From the NCBI GenBank assembly GCA_034522055.1, contig JAXHLS010000002.1, positions 2,871,549 through 2,935,548 of the forward strand: 64,000 nucleotides of DNA. Direction: 5' to 3'. How positions within the stretch are numbered: the first letter of the stretch is position 1; each line of letters begins with the position of its first letter. Below are positions 10,426 through 19,679 of the stretch, in pieces. The notes beneath the pieces are model-generated. The model was not told the origin of the DNA. It made no database searches and saw only the letters and a program-made list of their open reading frames with translations. Both the position numbers and the translations under genes were made by a program. Source of the DNA: Gammaproteobacteria bacterium (GTDB lineage: Bacteria > Pseudomonadota > Gammaproteobacteria > JAABTG01).

Positions 10426-11044
10426 ACGGTTGAAACAGCGGTTGGTGGGGGCCGCCGTGATCAGCGTGGTGCTGGTGGTGTTCGTGCCCCTGATCCTGGA
10501 CGACAGATCCGCCGATCCCACTCCACCCACCGCCGAGTCCATTCCCGATTGGCCGGATGACGAGCGCTTCCAGTCACGTATCCTGCCCCTCGACGAGGAG
10601 ACTCGGGACGAGTTGGCCGCAGGGCCGCCGGTCGCCTCTGAAAAGGCCGCCCCGGCCCCGGATGTGGAGCCCCCTCCGCCGTCTTCCCCGGAACCGAAGC
10701 CCGAGCCGCGGTCCGAGCCGGAGCCAAGGCCGACGCTGGCACCCGAAGCGCCGTCCCCCGAAGTGCCGTCCCTGCCTGCGGTGAAAGAGGGGGTCGACAC
10801 CCCCAAGGCGTGGTCCATACAACTCGGCAGCTTCGCGGACCGTGCCAACGCCCTCGGCCTGCGGGATACCCTGCGCAGTCAGGGCTTCACGGCCTTCGAT
10901 CGCAAGGTCGTGGTGGATGGGCGGGAGATGACGCGGGTCTTCGTGGGCCCCGAGTTGCTGCGTTCCAACGCCCAAGAGAAGCTCGAGCGCCTGGAGAAGG
11001 CCTTCGAGCTGAAGGGCCGGGTGGTGCGCCATCCCCAGGGATGA
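10418..11044 (+). CDS. dedD: SPOR-domain cell-division protein (DedD-like)
   Basis: The 208-residue product has a short cytoplasmic start, one transmembrane helix (about residues 9-27), and a long Pro/Glu-rich periplasmic linker (about 60-120). A C-terminal SPOR domain (about 125-205, beginning WSIQLGSFADRANA) would bind denuded glycan strands at the division septum. This is the architecture of DedD. The position directly after folC and before cvpA-purF matches E. coli. ATG 10418 overlaps folC by eight bases. A longer reading upstream is folC out of frame. Function is by family and synteny. Confidence 0.88.
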   Translation: MDERLKQRLVGAAVISVVLVVFVPLILDDRSADPTPPTAESIPDWPDDERFQSRILPLDEETRDELAAGPPVASEKAAPAPDVEPPPPSSPEPKPEPRSEPEPRPTLAPEAPSPEVPSLPAVKEGVDTPKAWSIQLGSFADRANALGLRDTLRSQGFTAFDRKVVVDGREMTRVFVGPELLRSNAQEKLERLEKAFELKGRVVRHPQG

Positions 11045-11075
11045 CCAGGGCTGAGGAGGCGCCGGCGGGTTGTCC

Positions 11076-11675
11076 CTATTCCTCTTCGCGCAGGCGCCGC
11101 TCGCGTAACAACGCGGCCTGGCGGCGCATCACCTCCTGCATGATGAGGTCTTCCTCGTGGTTGCCGATCAGGTCGAAATCGATGGCCAGCTGGTAGCCCG
11201 GGTGGTCGAGGCCGGCCTCGTGGGCGGGGCGGCAGCGGATGACCCGGCCGAGGGCCAGCACCCGCGCATTGGCGGCGGCGGTGATCAGCTCCACCCGCAC
11301 CGGCTGGCCGGGTGTCATGGCGGTGGGCCAGACCACGCAGATCCCGGAAGCCGACAGGTCCACGTCCACCACCTTCATGCCGGCGATGGCCTGTTCCTCG
11401 AGGAGCAGGACCCTGGCCACGGCGTCCAGCTTCTGGTTGAGGGACTGTAGATAGAGGGCCACATCGGCGTCGCGCTCGCGAATGCGGTTCAATACATGGT
11501 CCATCTGGCTGGTGGTGGCGGCGAATTTGGCCGCCAGCCCGAAGCGGGTCTCGGTGCGGTTCTCCATCTCCGCCATGAGCCTCTCGACCCCGGCGGCGTC
11601 CAGGGCCTCCAGGGTCAGAGGGACCTCGTCCCTGATGCGAAAGTAGCGGCGGCGGTCGTCGTTGGCTTCCGTCAT
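11076..11675 (-). CDS. PilZ-domain protein next to the flagellar stator genes
   Basis: This 199-residue protein begins with RRRYFRIRDEVPLTL, fitting the RxxxR half of a cyclic-di-GMP-binding PilZ motif. About 110 residues later it has DLSASGICV, fitting the (D/N)xSxxG half. A helical segment of about 75 residues separates them, so this is an atypical PilZ with an insertion. Its ATG overlaps the end of the upstream motB-like gene by four bases (ATGA), so it is the last gene of a motA-motB-PilZ operon. That context suggests a c-di-GMP-responsive brake or regulator of the motor. The ligand-binding role is inferred; strict conservation of all PilZ residues is not certain. Confidence 0.75.
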   Translation of the reverse strand: MTEANDDRRRYFRIRDEVPLTLEALDAAGVERLMAEMENRTETRFGLAAKFAATTSQMDHVLNRIRERDADVALYLQSLNQKLDAVARVLLLEEQAIAGMKVVDVDLSASGICVVWPTAMTPGQPVRVELITAAANARVLALGRVIRCRPAHEAGLDHPGYQLAIDFDLIGNHEEDLIMQEVMRRQAALLRERRLREEE

Positions 11676-12565
11676 GGTATGGGATCTTCCGCATCGGCCG
11701 GGCCCGGCAGGGGCAGGCCCCCGGCCTCCTCGGGGGCACCATCGGCGCCGGTGCGCACGATGATCTCCACCCGGCGGTTGAGGGCGCGCCCCTCGGGGGT
11801 GTCATTGGAGGCCAAGGGCGCGGCGTCGGCGTGGCCCTCCACCAGGAAGCGTTCGGGCGCCATGTTGCCATACTCGATGAGATTATGGACCACGGTGACG
11901 GAACGGGCCGCCGAGAGTTCCCAGTTGGAACGAAAGCGGGCGGTGGCGATGGGGATGTCATCGGTGTGGCCGGCCACGTAGATGTTGCCCCGGGTCTCGG
12001 CCAGCACGGCGGCGATCTTTTCCATGGTGGGCACGAAGCCGGGGGTGACGTCGGCGCGCCCGGAGGGGAAGCTGCCCTTCTCCTGGATGCGGATGAGGGT
12101 CATGCCCGGTTCGGTCTCGATCTCGATGAGGCCCTCGTGCACCTCCTCCCGCAGACTCTCCTGGATGAAGAGCTGCTGCGCGTCCGGCGCCGGTTCCTCG
12201 TCCTTTTCATGTTCCCCCTCACCCTGTTCCTTGAGGTCGGACTGGCTCCAGTCGAGGTGGTCCCGGGTCTCATCCGTGGTCTGCTGGCGCATCTCGTTGA
12301 TGACGGTGGGCTGGGGCTTACCGGGGCTGAACTCCTGGGCGATGATGGAGGTGCCCTTGGGCATGATCTTGGCTTCGATCTGTCGTTGCACGCCGAAGGC
12401 CTCCTTCATGGAGCCCGCCACCTGCTTGTACTTGATGACGTCCATCTCCGAGAAAGACAGCAGCAACACGAAGAAGCACATCAGCAGGGCCATGAGGTCG
12501 GCGAAGGTAGCCAGCCAGGGAGGCAGGCCCGTGGGACACTTCCTGGCCGGGGCGGTATCGCTCAC
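11672..12565 (-). CDS. motB: flagellar motor stator protein MotB/MotD type
   Basis: MotB-type proteins anchor the stator to peptidoglycan and carry the ion-conducting aspartate. Of 297 residues, positions about 12-38 form the single transmembrane helix with the conserved aspartate in ATFADLMALLMCFFVLLLSFSEMD. The C-terminal third is an OmpA-like peptidoglycan-binding domain (IYVAGHTDDIPI, NWELSAARSVTVVHNLIE, EGRALNRRVEIIVR). A negatively charged region rich in Asp/Glu/Gln lies in between. It sits 10 bases downstream of the motA-like gene. I cannot decide from sequence alone whether protons or sodium drive it. Confidence 0.9.
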   Translation of the reverse strand: MSDTAPARKCPTGLPPWLATFADLMALLMCFFVLLLSFSEMDVIKYKQVAGSMKEAFGVQRQIEAKIMPKGTSIIAQEFSPGKPQPTVINEMRQQTTDETRDHLDWSQSDLKEQGEGEHEKDEEPAPDAQQLFIQESLREEVHEGLIEIETEPGMTLIRIQEKGSFPSGRADVTPGFVPTMEKIAAVLAETRGNIYVAGHTDDIPIATARFRSNWELSAARSVTVVHNLIEYGNMAPERFLVEGHADAAPLASNDTPEGRALNRRVEIIVRTGADGAPEEAGGLPLPGPADAEDPIP

Positions 12566-12575
12566 CCGTTCATCC

Positions 12576-13349
12576 TCAGGCCGCTGCTTCCTGCTCGTCG
12601 CCGGTAGGCCGCTGGCTGTCCGGCAGGTAGGTATTCAGCAGGGTCTCCATGACCCGCGGATTGAGGCCTTCCTGGATGGCGTTGATGGTCTCCAGGATCA
12701 GCGACTTGTTGATGCGCTCCTCGTTACTGCGGTGGGCCAGCTTGTTGGCGATGGGGAGGGCGAACAGGTTGGCGATGATGGCGCCGTAGAGGGTGGTGAG
12801 GAGGGCGATGGCCATGGCCGGGCCGATGGCCTTGGGGTCGTCCATGCTGGAAAGCATCTGCACCAGGCCGATGAGGGTGCCGATCATGCCCATGGCGGGC
12901 GCCACGTCGCCGATGGCGCGGAATATGGCCTGGCCGCGCTCGTGGCGCTCGATACCGAGGTTGATGTCCTGGGCCAGCGTACGGCGCACGAACTCCGGTG
13001 GATGGCCGTCGATGGCGAGCTGGATCCCCCGGCGCAGGAAGTCGTTCCTGATGTCCATGTTCTCCAGGGCCAGCAGGCCGCTCTTGCGGGCCACTTGGGA
13101 CAGCTCCATGGCCTCCTGGATGAGGGTGGCGGGGGCCTCCGTCTTGCCCATGAAGGCCCGCATGGCCACCTTGAAGGAGCTGAGGAAGTGGGCCAGGGGA
13201 AACTGCATCAGGGTGGCGGCGATGGTGCCGCCCACCACGATGATGATGGAAGCAGGGTTGATGAACAGGATGACACTGCCGCCGGTGGCGATGGCACCCG
13301 CAATGACGCCGAAGCCGCCGATGAGCCCGATCAGGGTAGCCAAGTCCAC
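12576..13349 (-). CDS. motA: flagellar motor stator protein MotA/PomA
   Basis: MotA/PomA forms the ring of four-helix subunits that couples ion flow to torque. The 257-residue product has two N-terminal transmembrane helices (starting LATLIGLIGGFGVIAGAI and ASIIIVVGGTIAATL). A long cytoplasmic loop with charged residues follows, then two C-terminal helices (IGDVAPAMGMIGTLIGLVQML and IALLTTLYGAIIANLFALPI), as in PomA. The start is GTG 13349, preceded by AGGGAG at a usable distance. Together with motB and the PilZ gene it forms a minus-strand cassette placed between dedD and cvpA. Confidence 0.9.
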   Translation of the reverse strand: MDLATLIGLIGGFGVIAGAIATGGSVILFINPASIIIVVGGTIAATLMQFPLAHFLSSFKVAMRAFMGKTEAPATLIQEAMELSQVARKSGLLALENMDIRNDFLRRGIQLAIDGHPPEFVRRTLAQDINLGIERHERGQAIFRAIGDVAPAMGMIGTLIGLVQMLSSMDDPKAIGPAMAIALLTTLYGAIIANLFALPIANKLAHRSNEERINKSLILETINAIQEGLNPRVMETLLNTYLPDSQRPTGDEQEAAA

Positions 13350-13571
13350 AACATGTACTCCCTACGTCTAAAACGCGTCTAAAAGGGGGCAGTACCCTTT
13401 AGCCACCGAACACCCCGAGCACGCGGCCGAGGGGTCGCTTACAGCAAGGGTAGCGGTGTGGATAGGGCAACCTTTAATTCCCGTTCGAGGACGCGGCAGC
13501 ACTCACCGTAGCGGTGCCGGGTCTGTTAATATCCGCGCTTGGCATTCGCAGCGAATCCCTCTGGAATACCC

Positions 13572-14060
13572 ATGAATTGGGTGGACTTTTTTATACTTGG
13601 CGTGGTGCTGTTGTCGGGGGCCATAAGCCTGCTCCGGGGGTTCACCCGGGAGGCCCTGTCCCTGGCGGGTTGGATCATCGCCATCTGGCTGGCGCTGGTG
13701 TTTGCGCCGCTGTTAGCGGGGCATCTGGTGCCCTATGTGTCCATACCGGAGGTGCGGCTCGCCATCGGTTTCGTGGTGATCCTGGTGGCCACCCTGGTGG
13801 CCACGGCCCTGGTTAACCTGTTGGTGGGACGCCTGGTCAACAGCACCGGCCTCAGCGGCACGGACCGCATGCTGGGGCTGAGCTTCGGTATCGCCAGGGG
13901 GGTGTTCATCGTCGCCATACTGGTGTTGCTGGGGGGATTGACCACCTTTCCCGACAGCCCGTGGTGGCGGGATTCGCTGCTGGTGGGACACTTCCAGGCC
14001 GTCGCCGAATGGTTGCGCGGCCACCTGCCAGACGATATCGCGAGCGCGATCTCGTACTGA
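13572..14060 (+). CDS. cvpA: CvpA family membrane protein
   Basis: CvpA was named for its requirement in colicin V production and is a small polytopic inner-membrane protein next to purF; its biochemical role is not settled. The 162-residue product starts MNWVDFFILGVVLLSGAISL and shows about four hydrophobic helices. The family signature RGFTREALSLAGWIIAIWLA is present. ATG 13572 is preferred over an in-frame upstream start at 13539 because it gives the canonical N-terminus. It is 27 bases upstream of purF. Confidence 0.92.
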   Translation: MNWVDFFILGVVLLSGAISLLRGFTREALSLAGWIIAIWLALVFAPLLAGHLVPYVSIPEVRLAIGFVVILVATLVATALVNLLVGRLVNSTGLSGTDRMLGLSFGIARGVFIVAILVLLGGLTTFPDSPWWRDSLLVGHFQAVAEWLRGHLPDDIASAISY

Positions 14061-14087
14061 TGTTCAATTACAGATGAGGGTCCGGCC

Positions 14088-15602
<1,515 letters not shown>

Positions 15603-15636
15603 CACCTCTTATTGATGGCTACCAGGAGGCCCGGCC

Positions 15637-16833
15637 ATGATTGCAGATGACGACGGGACCCAGGGGGAACCTTGGGGCTTTGACACCTGGGCGGTGCGGG
15701 GCGGGCAGGTGCGCACCACCGAGCAGGAGCACAGCGAGCCTATCTTCGTCACCTCCAGCTTCGCCTTCAAATCCGCCGCCGAGGCGGCCGCACGCTTCGC
15801 CGGCGATGAACCGGGCAACATCTATTCCCGCTTCACCAACCCTACGGTGCGTACCTTCGAGCAGCGCCTGGCCCGCCTCGAAGGGGGGACCCACTGCGTG
15901 GCGACGGCTTCCGGTATGGCCGCCATCCTCGCCACTTGTCTGGGCCTGCTGAAGAGCGGCGATCATGTGGTGGCCTCGCGCAGCATCTTCGGCTCCACGG
16001 TGCAGCTCTTCAATAAAATCCTGGCCCCCTTCGGCATCGCCACCACCTTCGTGGACATGGCGGACTACGGGGCCTGGGAACGGGCCATCGGCCCCGATAC
16101 CCGGCTGCTGTTCCTGGAAACCCCCACCAATCCCCTTACCACGGTGGCCGACATCCCCCGGCTCGCCGCCCTGGCGCGGGACCGGGGCGTGCTGCTGGCG
16201 GTGGACAACTGCTTCTGCACCCCGGTGCTGCAACGGCCCCTGGAACTAGGGGCCCACGTGGTCATCCATTCGGCCACCAAGTATCTGGACGGCCAGGGGC
16301 GCTGCATGGGCGGCGCCGTGGTGTTTCCCGATGCTGAACTGTGGGAACCGGTATACGGCGTGCTGCGCACCGCCGGGCCCTCCATGAGCCCCTTCAACGC
16401 CTGGGTGTTCCTCAAGGGACTGGAGACCCTGTCCGTGCGCATGGCCGCCCACTGCGAGCGCGCCCTCACGGTGGCGCGCTGGCTGGAGGCCCAACCCGGG
16501 GTCGAGCGGGTGTTCTACCCGGGCCTCGAGTCCCACCCCCAGCACGAGTTGGCGCGGCGGCAGCAGTCCGGTCACGGCGGCATCGTGGCCTTCGAGGTGG
16601 CGGGTGGACGGGAGGCGGCGTGGCGGCTGGTGGACGCCACCCGCATGCTCTCCATCACCGCCAACCTCGGTGATACCCGTACCACCATCACCCATCCCGC
16701 CACCACCACCCACAGCCGTCTGACGCCGGAGGAGCGGGAGCGTGCCGGCATCGGCGAGGGCCTGTTGCGGGTGGCAGTGGGCCTGGAGGACCCGGCCGAC
16801 GTCATCGCGGACCTCGCCCGCGGCCTGGACTGA
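15637..16833 (+). CDS. metZ: O-succinylhomoserine sulfhydrylase
   Basis: MetZ uses PLP to make homocysteine from O-succinylhomoserine and sulfide. The 398-residue product is a Cys/Met-metabolism PLP enzyme with YSRFTNPTVRTFEQRLARLEGG, ATASGMAAI, and the PLP lysine in HSATKYLDGQGR. Late in the protein is GDTRTTITHPATTTHSRL. The position straight after purF is the same as metZ in Pseudomonas, which favours MetZ over the similar MetB or MetC. A Shine-Dalgarno-like AGGAGG lies before ATG 15637. Confidence 0.92.
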   Translation: MIADDDGTQGEPWGFDTWAVRGGQVRTTEQEHSEPIFVTSSFAFKSAAEAAARFAGDEPGNIYSRFTNPTVRTFEQRLARLEGGTHCVATASGMAAILATCLGLLKSGDHVVASRSIFGSTVQLFNKILAPFGIATTFVDMADYGAWERAIGPDTRLLFLETPTNPLTTVADIPRLAALARDRGVLLAVDNCFCTPVLQRPLELGAHVVIHSATKYLDGQGRCMGGAVVFPDAELWEPVYGVLRTAGPSMSPFNAWVFLKGLETLSVRMAAHCERALTVARWLEAQPGVERVFYPGLESHPQHELARRQQSGHGGIVAFEVAGGREAAWRLVDATRMLSITANLGDTRTTITHPATTTHSRLTPEERERAGIGEGLLRVAVGLEDPADVIADLARGLD

Positions 16834-16839
16834 GGGGGC

Positions 16840-18063
16840 GTGGACGTCGCCGCGGCACGGCAGCGCCTGCTCGCCGCCTACGCCGGGGCCCTGGAGGCGG
16901 TGGATGGGACGGCGGCGACCCGCCGGGCCCTGGTGTCCGATCGCTTCTCCTCCGCCGTCGACGTGGTGGCCGTGGGTAAGGCCGCGGTGGCCATGGCCCA
17001 CGGCGCGCGGCAGGCCCTGGGGGAGGGGGTCCGGCGCCTGTTCATCGTCACCAAGGGTGGTCACGGCGACGAGGCCCTGTTCGCCCGGCCGGATGTAACC
17101 GGCCTGGAGGCCGCTCATCCCGTGCCCGATGCCAGCAGCCTCGCCGCCGGCGCGGCACTGGTGGAGTTCCTGGCCACCGGGCCCGCGGACCGGGAGGTGG
17201 TGTTCCTCGTCTCCGGGGGTACATCCAGCCTGGTGGAGCGCCTGCGCCCGGGCCTGGATCAGGCTTTGCTGGAGCGTGCCAATGCCTGGCTTCTTGGCTC
17301 CGGCCTCGGTATTCACGACGTCAATCGCGTGCGCCGCGCCCTGTCGGCAATCAAGGGTGGGCGCCTGGTGCCCCACCTGCGGGGGCGCCCGGTCCGGGTG
17401 CTGCTCATCTCGGATGTCCCCGGCAATCGCGTCGAGAGCATCGGCTCCGGACTGCTCCATCAGGCACCCACGGACGCCCTGGACGATCTGGACCTGCCCG
17501 GATGGTTGCGGGACGCCGTGGCCGGTGGAGAACCGGTTGCGGGGTCTGCCACCGCCACCATCCCTCATCACATCATTGCGGATAATGCCCGGGCCGTGGC
17601 CGCCGCCCGGGATCGGGCCGTGGCATCGGGCCTGGAAGTGCATCTGCATGAGGAATTTTTGGAAGGCGATGCCGTGAGCCTGGGCCACGAGCTGTTGTCG
17701 GCACCGCCGGCTGCCCGCGGTCTGCACTTGTGGGGCGGTGAAACGACCGTCCGCCTCCCACCACGGCCGGGCCGCGGCGGTCGCTGTCAGGCCCTGGCCC
17801 TGGCGGCGGCGCGCGCCGGTGCGGGCCGGGATGACTGGTGCCTGCTGGCGGCCGGCACCGACGGCAGCGACGGTCCCGGCGGGGATGCCGGGGCCCTGGT
17901 GGACGGCAACACCGTGGCCCGCGGCGAACTGGCCGGCTTCGACGCCGCGGGATCCCTGGCCACCGCCGACGCCGGCACCTTCCTCGAGGCCAGCGGCGAC
18001 CTGCTGCATACCGGCCCCACAGGCACCAACGTGATGGACTTGGTGATGCTGTGGCAGCAATAG
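16840..18063 (+). CDS. glycerate 2-kinase (type 2, MOFRL family)
   Basis: This 407-residue protein has the two-domain architecture of type-2 glycerate kinases: an N-terminal DUF4147 domain (VVAVGKAAVAMA, EAAHPVPDASSLAAG, FLVSGGTSSL, NRVRRALSAIKGGRL) and a C-terminal MOFRL domain (LWGGETTVRLPPRPGRGGR, then AAGTDGSDGPGGDAGALVDG). Such enzymes phosphorylate D-glycerate, usually at C2, in glyoxylate/serine or hydroxypyruvate metabolism. GTG 16840 starts six bases after metZ, so it probably shares that transcript. Substrate is by family only. A run of MITE-like repeats begins straight after its stop. Confidence 0.88.
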   Translation: MDVAAARQRLLAAYAGALEAVDGTAATRRALVSDRFSSAVDVVAVGKAAVAMAHGARQALGEGVRRLFIVTKGGHGDEALFARPDVTGLEAAHPVPDASSLAAGAALVEFLATGPADREVVFLVSGGTSSLVERLRPGLDQALLERANAWLLGSGLGIHDVNRVRRALSAIKGGRLVPHLRGRPVRVLLISDVPGNRVESIGSGLLHQAPTDALDDLDLPGWLRDAVAGGEPVAGSATATIPHHIIADNARAVAAARDRAVASGLEVHLHEEFLEGDAVSLGHELLSAPPAARGLHLWGGETTVRLPPRPGRGGRCQALALAAARAGAGRDDWCLLAAGTDGSDGPGGDAGALVDGNTVARGELAGFDAAGSLATADAGTFLEASGDLLHTGPTGTNVMDLVMLWQQ

Positions 18064-18066
18064 CTC

Positions 18067-18492
18067 GTAGTTACCGCTTTTGATTTTTATTTATAACTAC
18101 GAAATACGCGAAAGGCGCGAAAGAAAAAAGGGCGACGTTTGGAGCGTCCAAGTGGACCTCACACGCCCCGGAGTCCATCGGGATTTCGCCCTTTACCGCA
18201 CCCGTAATCAGTATCTTTTCTGGTTCTTTCGCGTCTTTCGCGACTTTCGTAGTTACCATTTTTGATTTTTCTTTAAAACTACGAAATACGCGAAAGGCGC
18301 GAAAGAAAAAAGGCGACGTTTGGAGCGTTCAAGTGGATATCACACGCCCCGGAGTCCATCCAGATTTCGCCCTTTACCGCCCCCGTAATCAGTATCTTTT
18401 CTGGTTCTTTCGCGTCTTTCGCGTATTTCGTAGTTATCGCTTTTTTCTTTTAACGAAATACGCAAAAGAGACGAAAGCGAAAGAAACTGTCT
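18067..18492. repeat. tandem MITE-like element R1, two full copies and one partial
   Basis: Two copies of a roughly 182-bp unit lie head to tail (18067-18248 and 18249-18429), followed by a truncated third start. Each unit is an imperfect inverted repeat. An arm reading AACTACGAAATACGCGAAAG faces its complement CTTTCGCG...TTTCGTAGTT, with a spacer containing TTGGAGCGT and CCCGTAATCAGTATC. The region is visibly AT-richer than its surroundings and encodes nothing convincing. A related copy lies at 19375-19546 and a half copy at 21212-21262. Confidence 0.88.
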
Positions 18493-18514
18493 CCGGAACC
18501 CGTGAACTCCGGTC

Positions 18515-18934
18515 TCACTTCTCGCCGGCGGTCCGCTTGACTGCTTGCGCCGCCGTAAGGATGGGGATGCCCTGGAAGCTCTTGAGCACGAGCAGATCGT
18601 CATCGCCGGAGACGATGGCATCGGCTTGAGCGGCGACGGCGGTGGCGATCACGGCATCGTCGTCGGGGTCGCGGACGGTGCGTTCAATGACCGGTGCCGT
18701 GACCAGTCGGGCCAGCATGCCGTAACGCTGCATGAGGAAGGCTGGGGTGATTCCTTGAGAATCCAGCATGGTCGCGAACTTGTCGCGAGAGAGCACATCG
18801 GCTAGCTCATCGAGCAGCACGCTGCTGGTGAACAGGGTGGCCCGTCGGTCTCGTGCCTGATCGAGTAGCCGGCGCGGCACACCGCCCCAGAGCAGGCCTG
18901 ATATCACGATGTTGGTATCAAGCACCAGGCGCAC
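18515..18934 (-). CDS. PIN-domain toxin of a toxin-antitoxin pair
   Basis: The 139-residue product has the PIN-family acidic residues: the first aspartate and asparagine in LVLDTNIVISGLLWGG, a glutamate in SSVLLDELADVLSR, and aspartates in RDPDDDAVIATAVAA and DAIVSGDDDLL. These fold into a metal-dependent RNase site. It belongs to the PIN subgroup annotated as putative toxin-antitoxin toxins rather than classical VapC. Its start overlaps the end of the upstream antitoxin gene by 17 bases. The pair is enclosed by R1 repeats on both sides, which suggests acquisition as a unit. RNA target unknown. Confidence 0.87.
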   Translation of the reverse strand: MRLVLDTNIVISGLLWGGVPRRLLDQARDRRATLFTSSVLLDELADVLSRDKFATMLDSQGITPAFLMQRYGMLARLVTAPVIERTVRDPDDDAVIATAVAAQADAIVSGDDDLLVLKSFQGIPILTAAQAVKRTAGEK

Positions 18935-19163
18935 GGGGTTTTCTCTGTGCGCGTACCGCGTTCACTTCTTGCTGAATCTCGTCCATCGTCATGGGTGGGA
19001 AGTCGGCTGCGGCCAGCTTGTCGGCGGCGGCGAATAGGCCATCGACGGCGCGGCGGCGCAGGTTCTCGCGCAACATGGCCTCGATGGAACCGGCATCGAG
19101 CAGCCCGGCGTCCTGGGCCTCTTTGGCCAGCGTGTCCGGTAAATCAATGGTCAGTGTGGTCAT
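18918..19163 (-). CDS. putative antitoxin of the PIN-toxin pair
   Basis: The 81-residue product starts MTTLTIDLPDTLAKEAQDAG, a ribbon-helix-helix-like N-terminus typical of small antitoxins. It continues with an Arg-rich helix and a C-terminal tail (MTMDEIQQEVNAVRAQRK) that would wrap the toxin. ATG 19163 is preferred over an upstream in-frame start at 19244 because GAGG precedes it at the right distance and the residues upstream look non-coding. Autoregulation of the pair is expected for this class but no operator was identified. Confidence 0.8.
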   Translation of the reverse strand: MTTLTIDLPDTLAKEAQDAGLLDAGSIEAMLRENLRRRAVDGLFAAADKLAAADFPPMTMDEIQQEVNAVRAQRKPRAPGA

Positions 19164-19304
19164 GGTGTGTACCTCAACGTGCCAGTTTCGATGCGTAAAA
19201 ACTAACTCAAAGGTGCGGCCCGTCGCCACCATTTGACCATGCACACCATAAACTCTGCGCTCGCCGCGAGCAAAACAATCACCGACAGATTCTGCGGACG
19301 AGGC

Positions 19305-19550
19305 CTTTTTTCTTTCGTATCTTTCACGTGTTTCGTGGTAAAAAACTCTTAATCAGCACCTTTTCGCGTCTTTCGTAGTTGCCGCTTTTTTCTTTTTAAC
19401 CACGAAATACGCGAAATACGCGAAAGTAAAAGCGATGACAGTTGGAGCGCACAGGTGCCCCTCCAACGCCCTAAGAATCATCGTGCCTTCACTCTTTCCG
19501 CACCCGTAATCCATACCTTTTCGCTTTTTTCGTGTCTTTCGTGGTTACCG
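19305..19550. repeat. R1 MITE-like element, third full copy plus a partial copy
   Basis: The unit 19375-19546 matches the 18.1-18.4 kb elements: GTAGTT at the start, ACCACGAAATACGCGAAA as one arm, TTGGAGCGCACAGGTG in the spacer, CGCACCCGTAATCCATACC near the other arm, and TTTCGTGGTT at the end. A degenerate partial copy precedes it from about 19305. With the copies at 18.1 kb these elements bracket the PIN toxin-antitoxin genes. The stretch 19164-19679 otherwise shows no gene. Confidence 0.8.
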
Positions 19551-19679
19551 CTGTTGTTGTTCGCTTTTGTCATTCCGGCGCATGCCGAAGCCCGGGTCCA
19601 GGCGGTCCGCGGGCGGGGCTTGTTACGGTCACGGTCATGACCTAGGGTGATACCTGATACCCAACCCAGAGAAGCGGTC

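Noticed and set aside
11982-13382. 466-codon plus-strand frame across motA and motB
   Set aside because: Antisense to the stator genes, which have clear membrane and OmpA-like signatures.
13350-13460. Sigma-28 flagellar promoter upstream of motA
   Set aside because: A TAAA occurs on the minus strand but no GCCGATAA-like -10 at the required spacing was found.
16246-18060. 604-codon open frame on the minus strand
   Set aside because: Antisense shadow of metZ and the glycerate kinase.
18067-18492. CRISPR or rRNA-like structure suspected from tandem 182-bp repeats
   Set aside because: Unit length and internal inverted repeats fit MITE-like elements; no short constant repeat with variable spacers.
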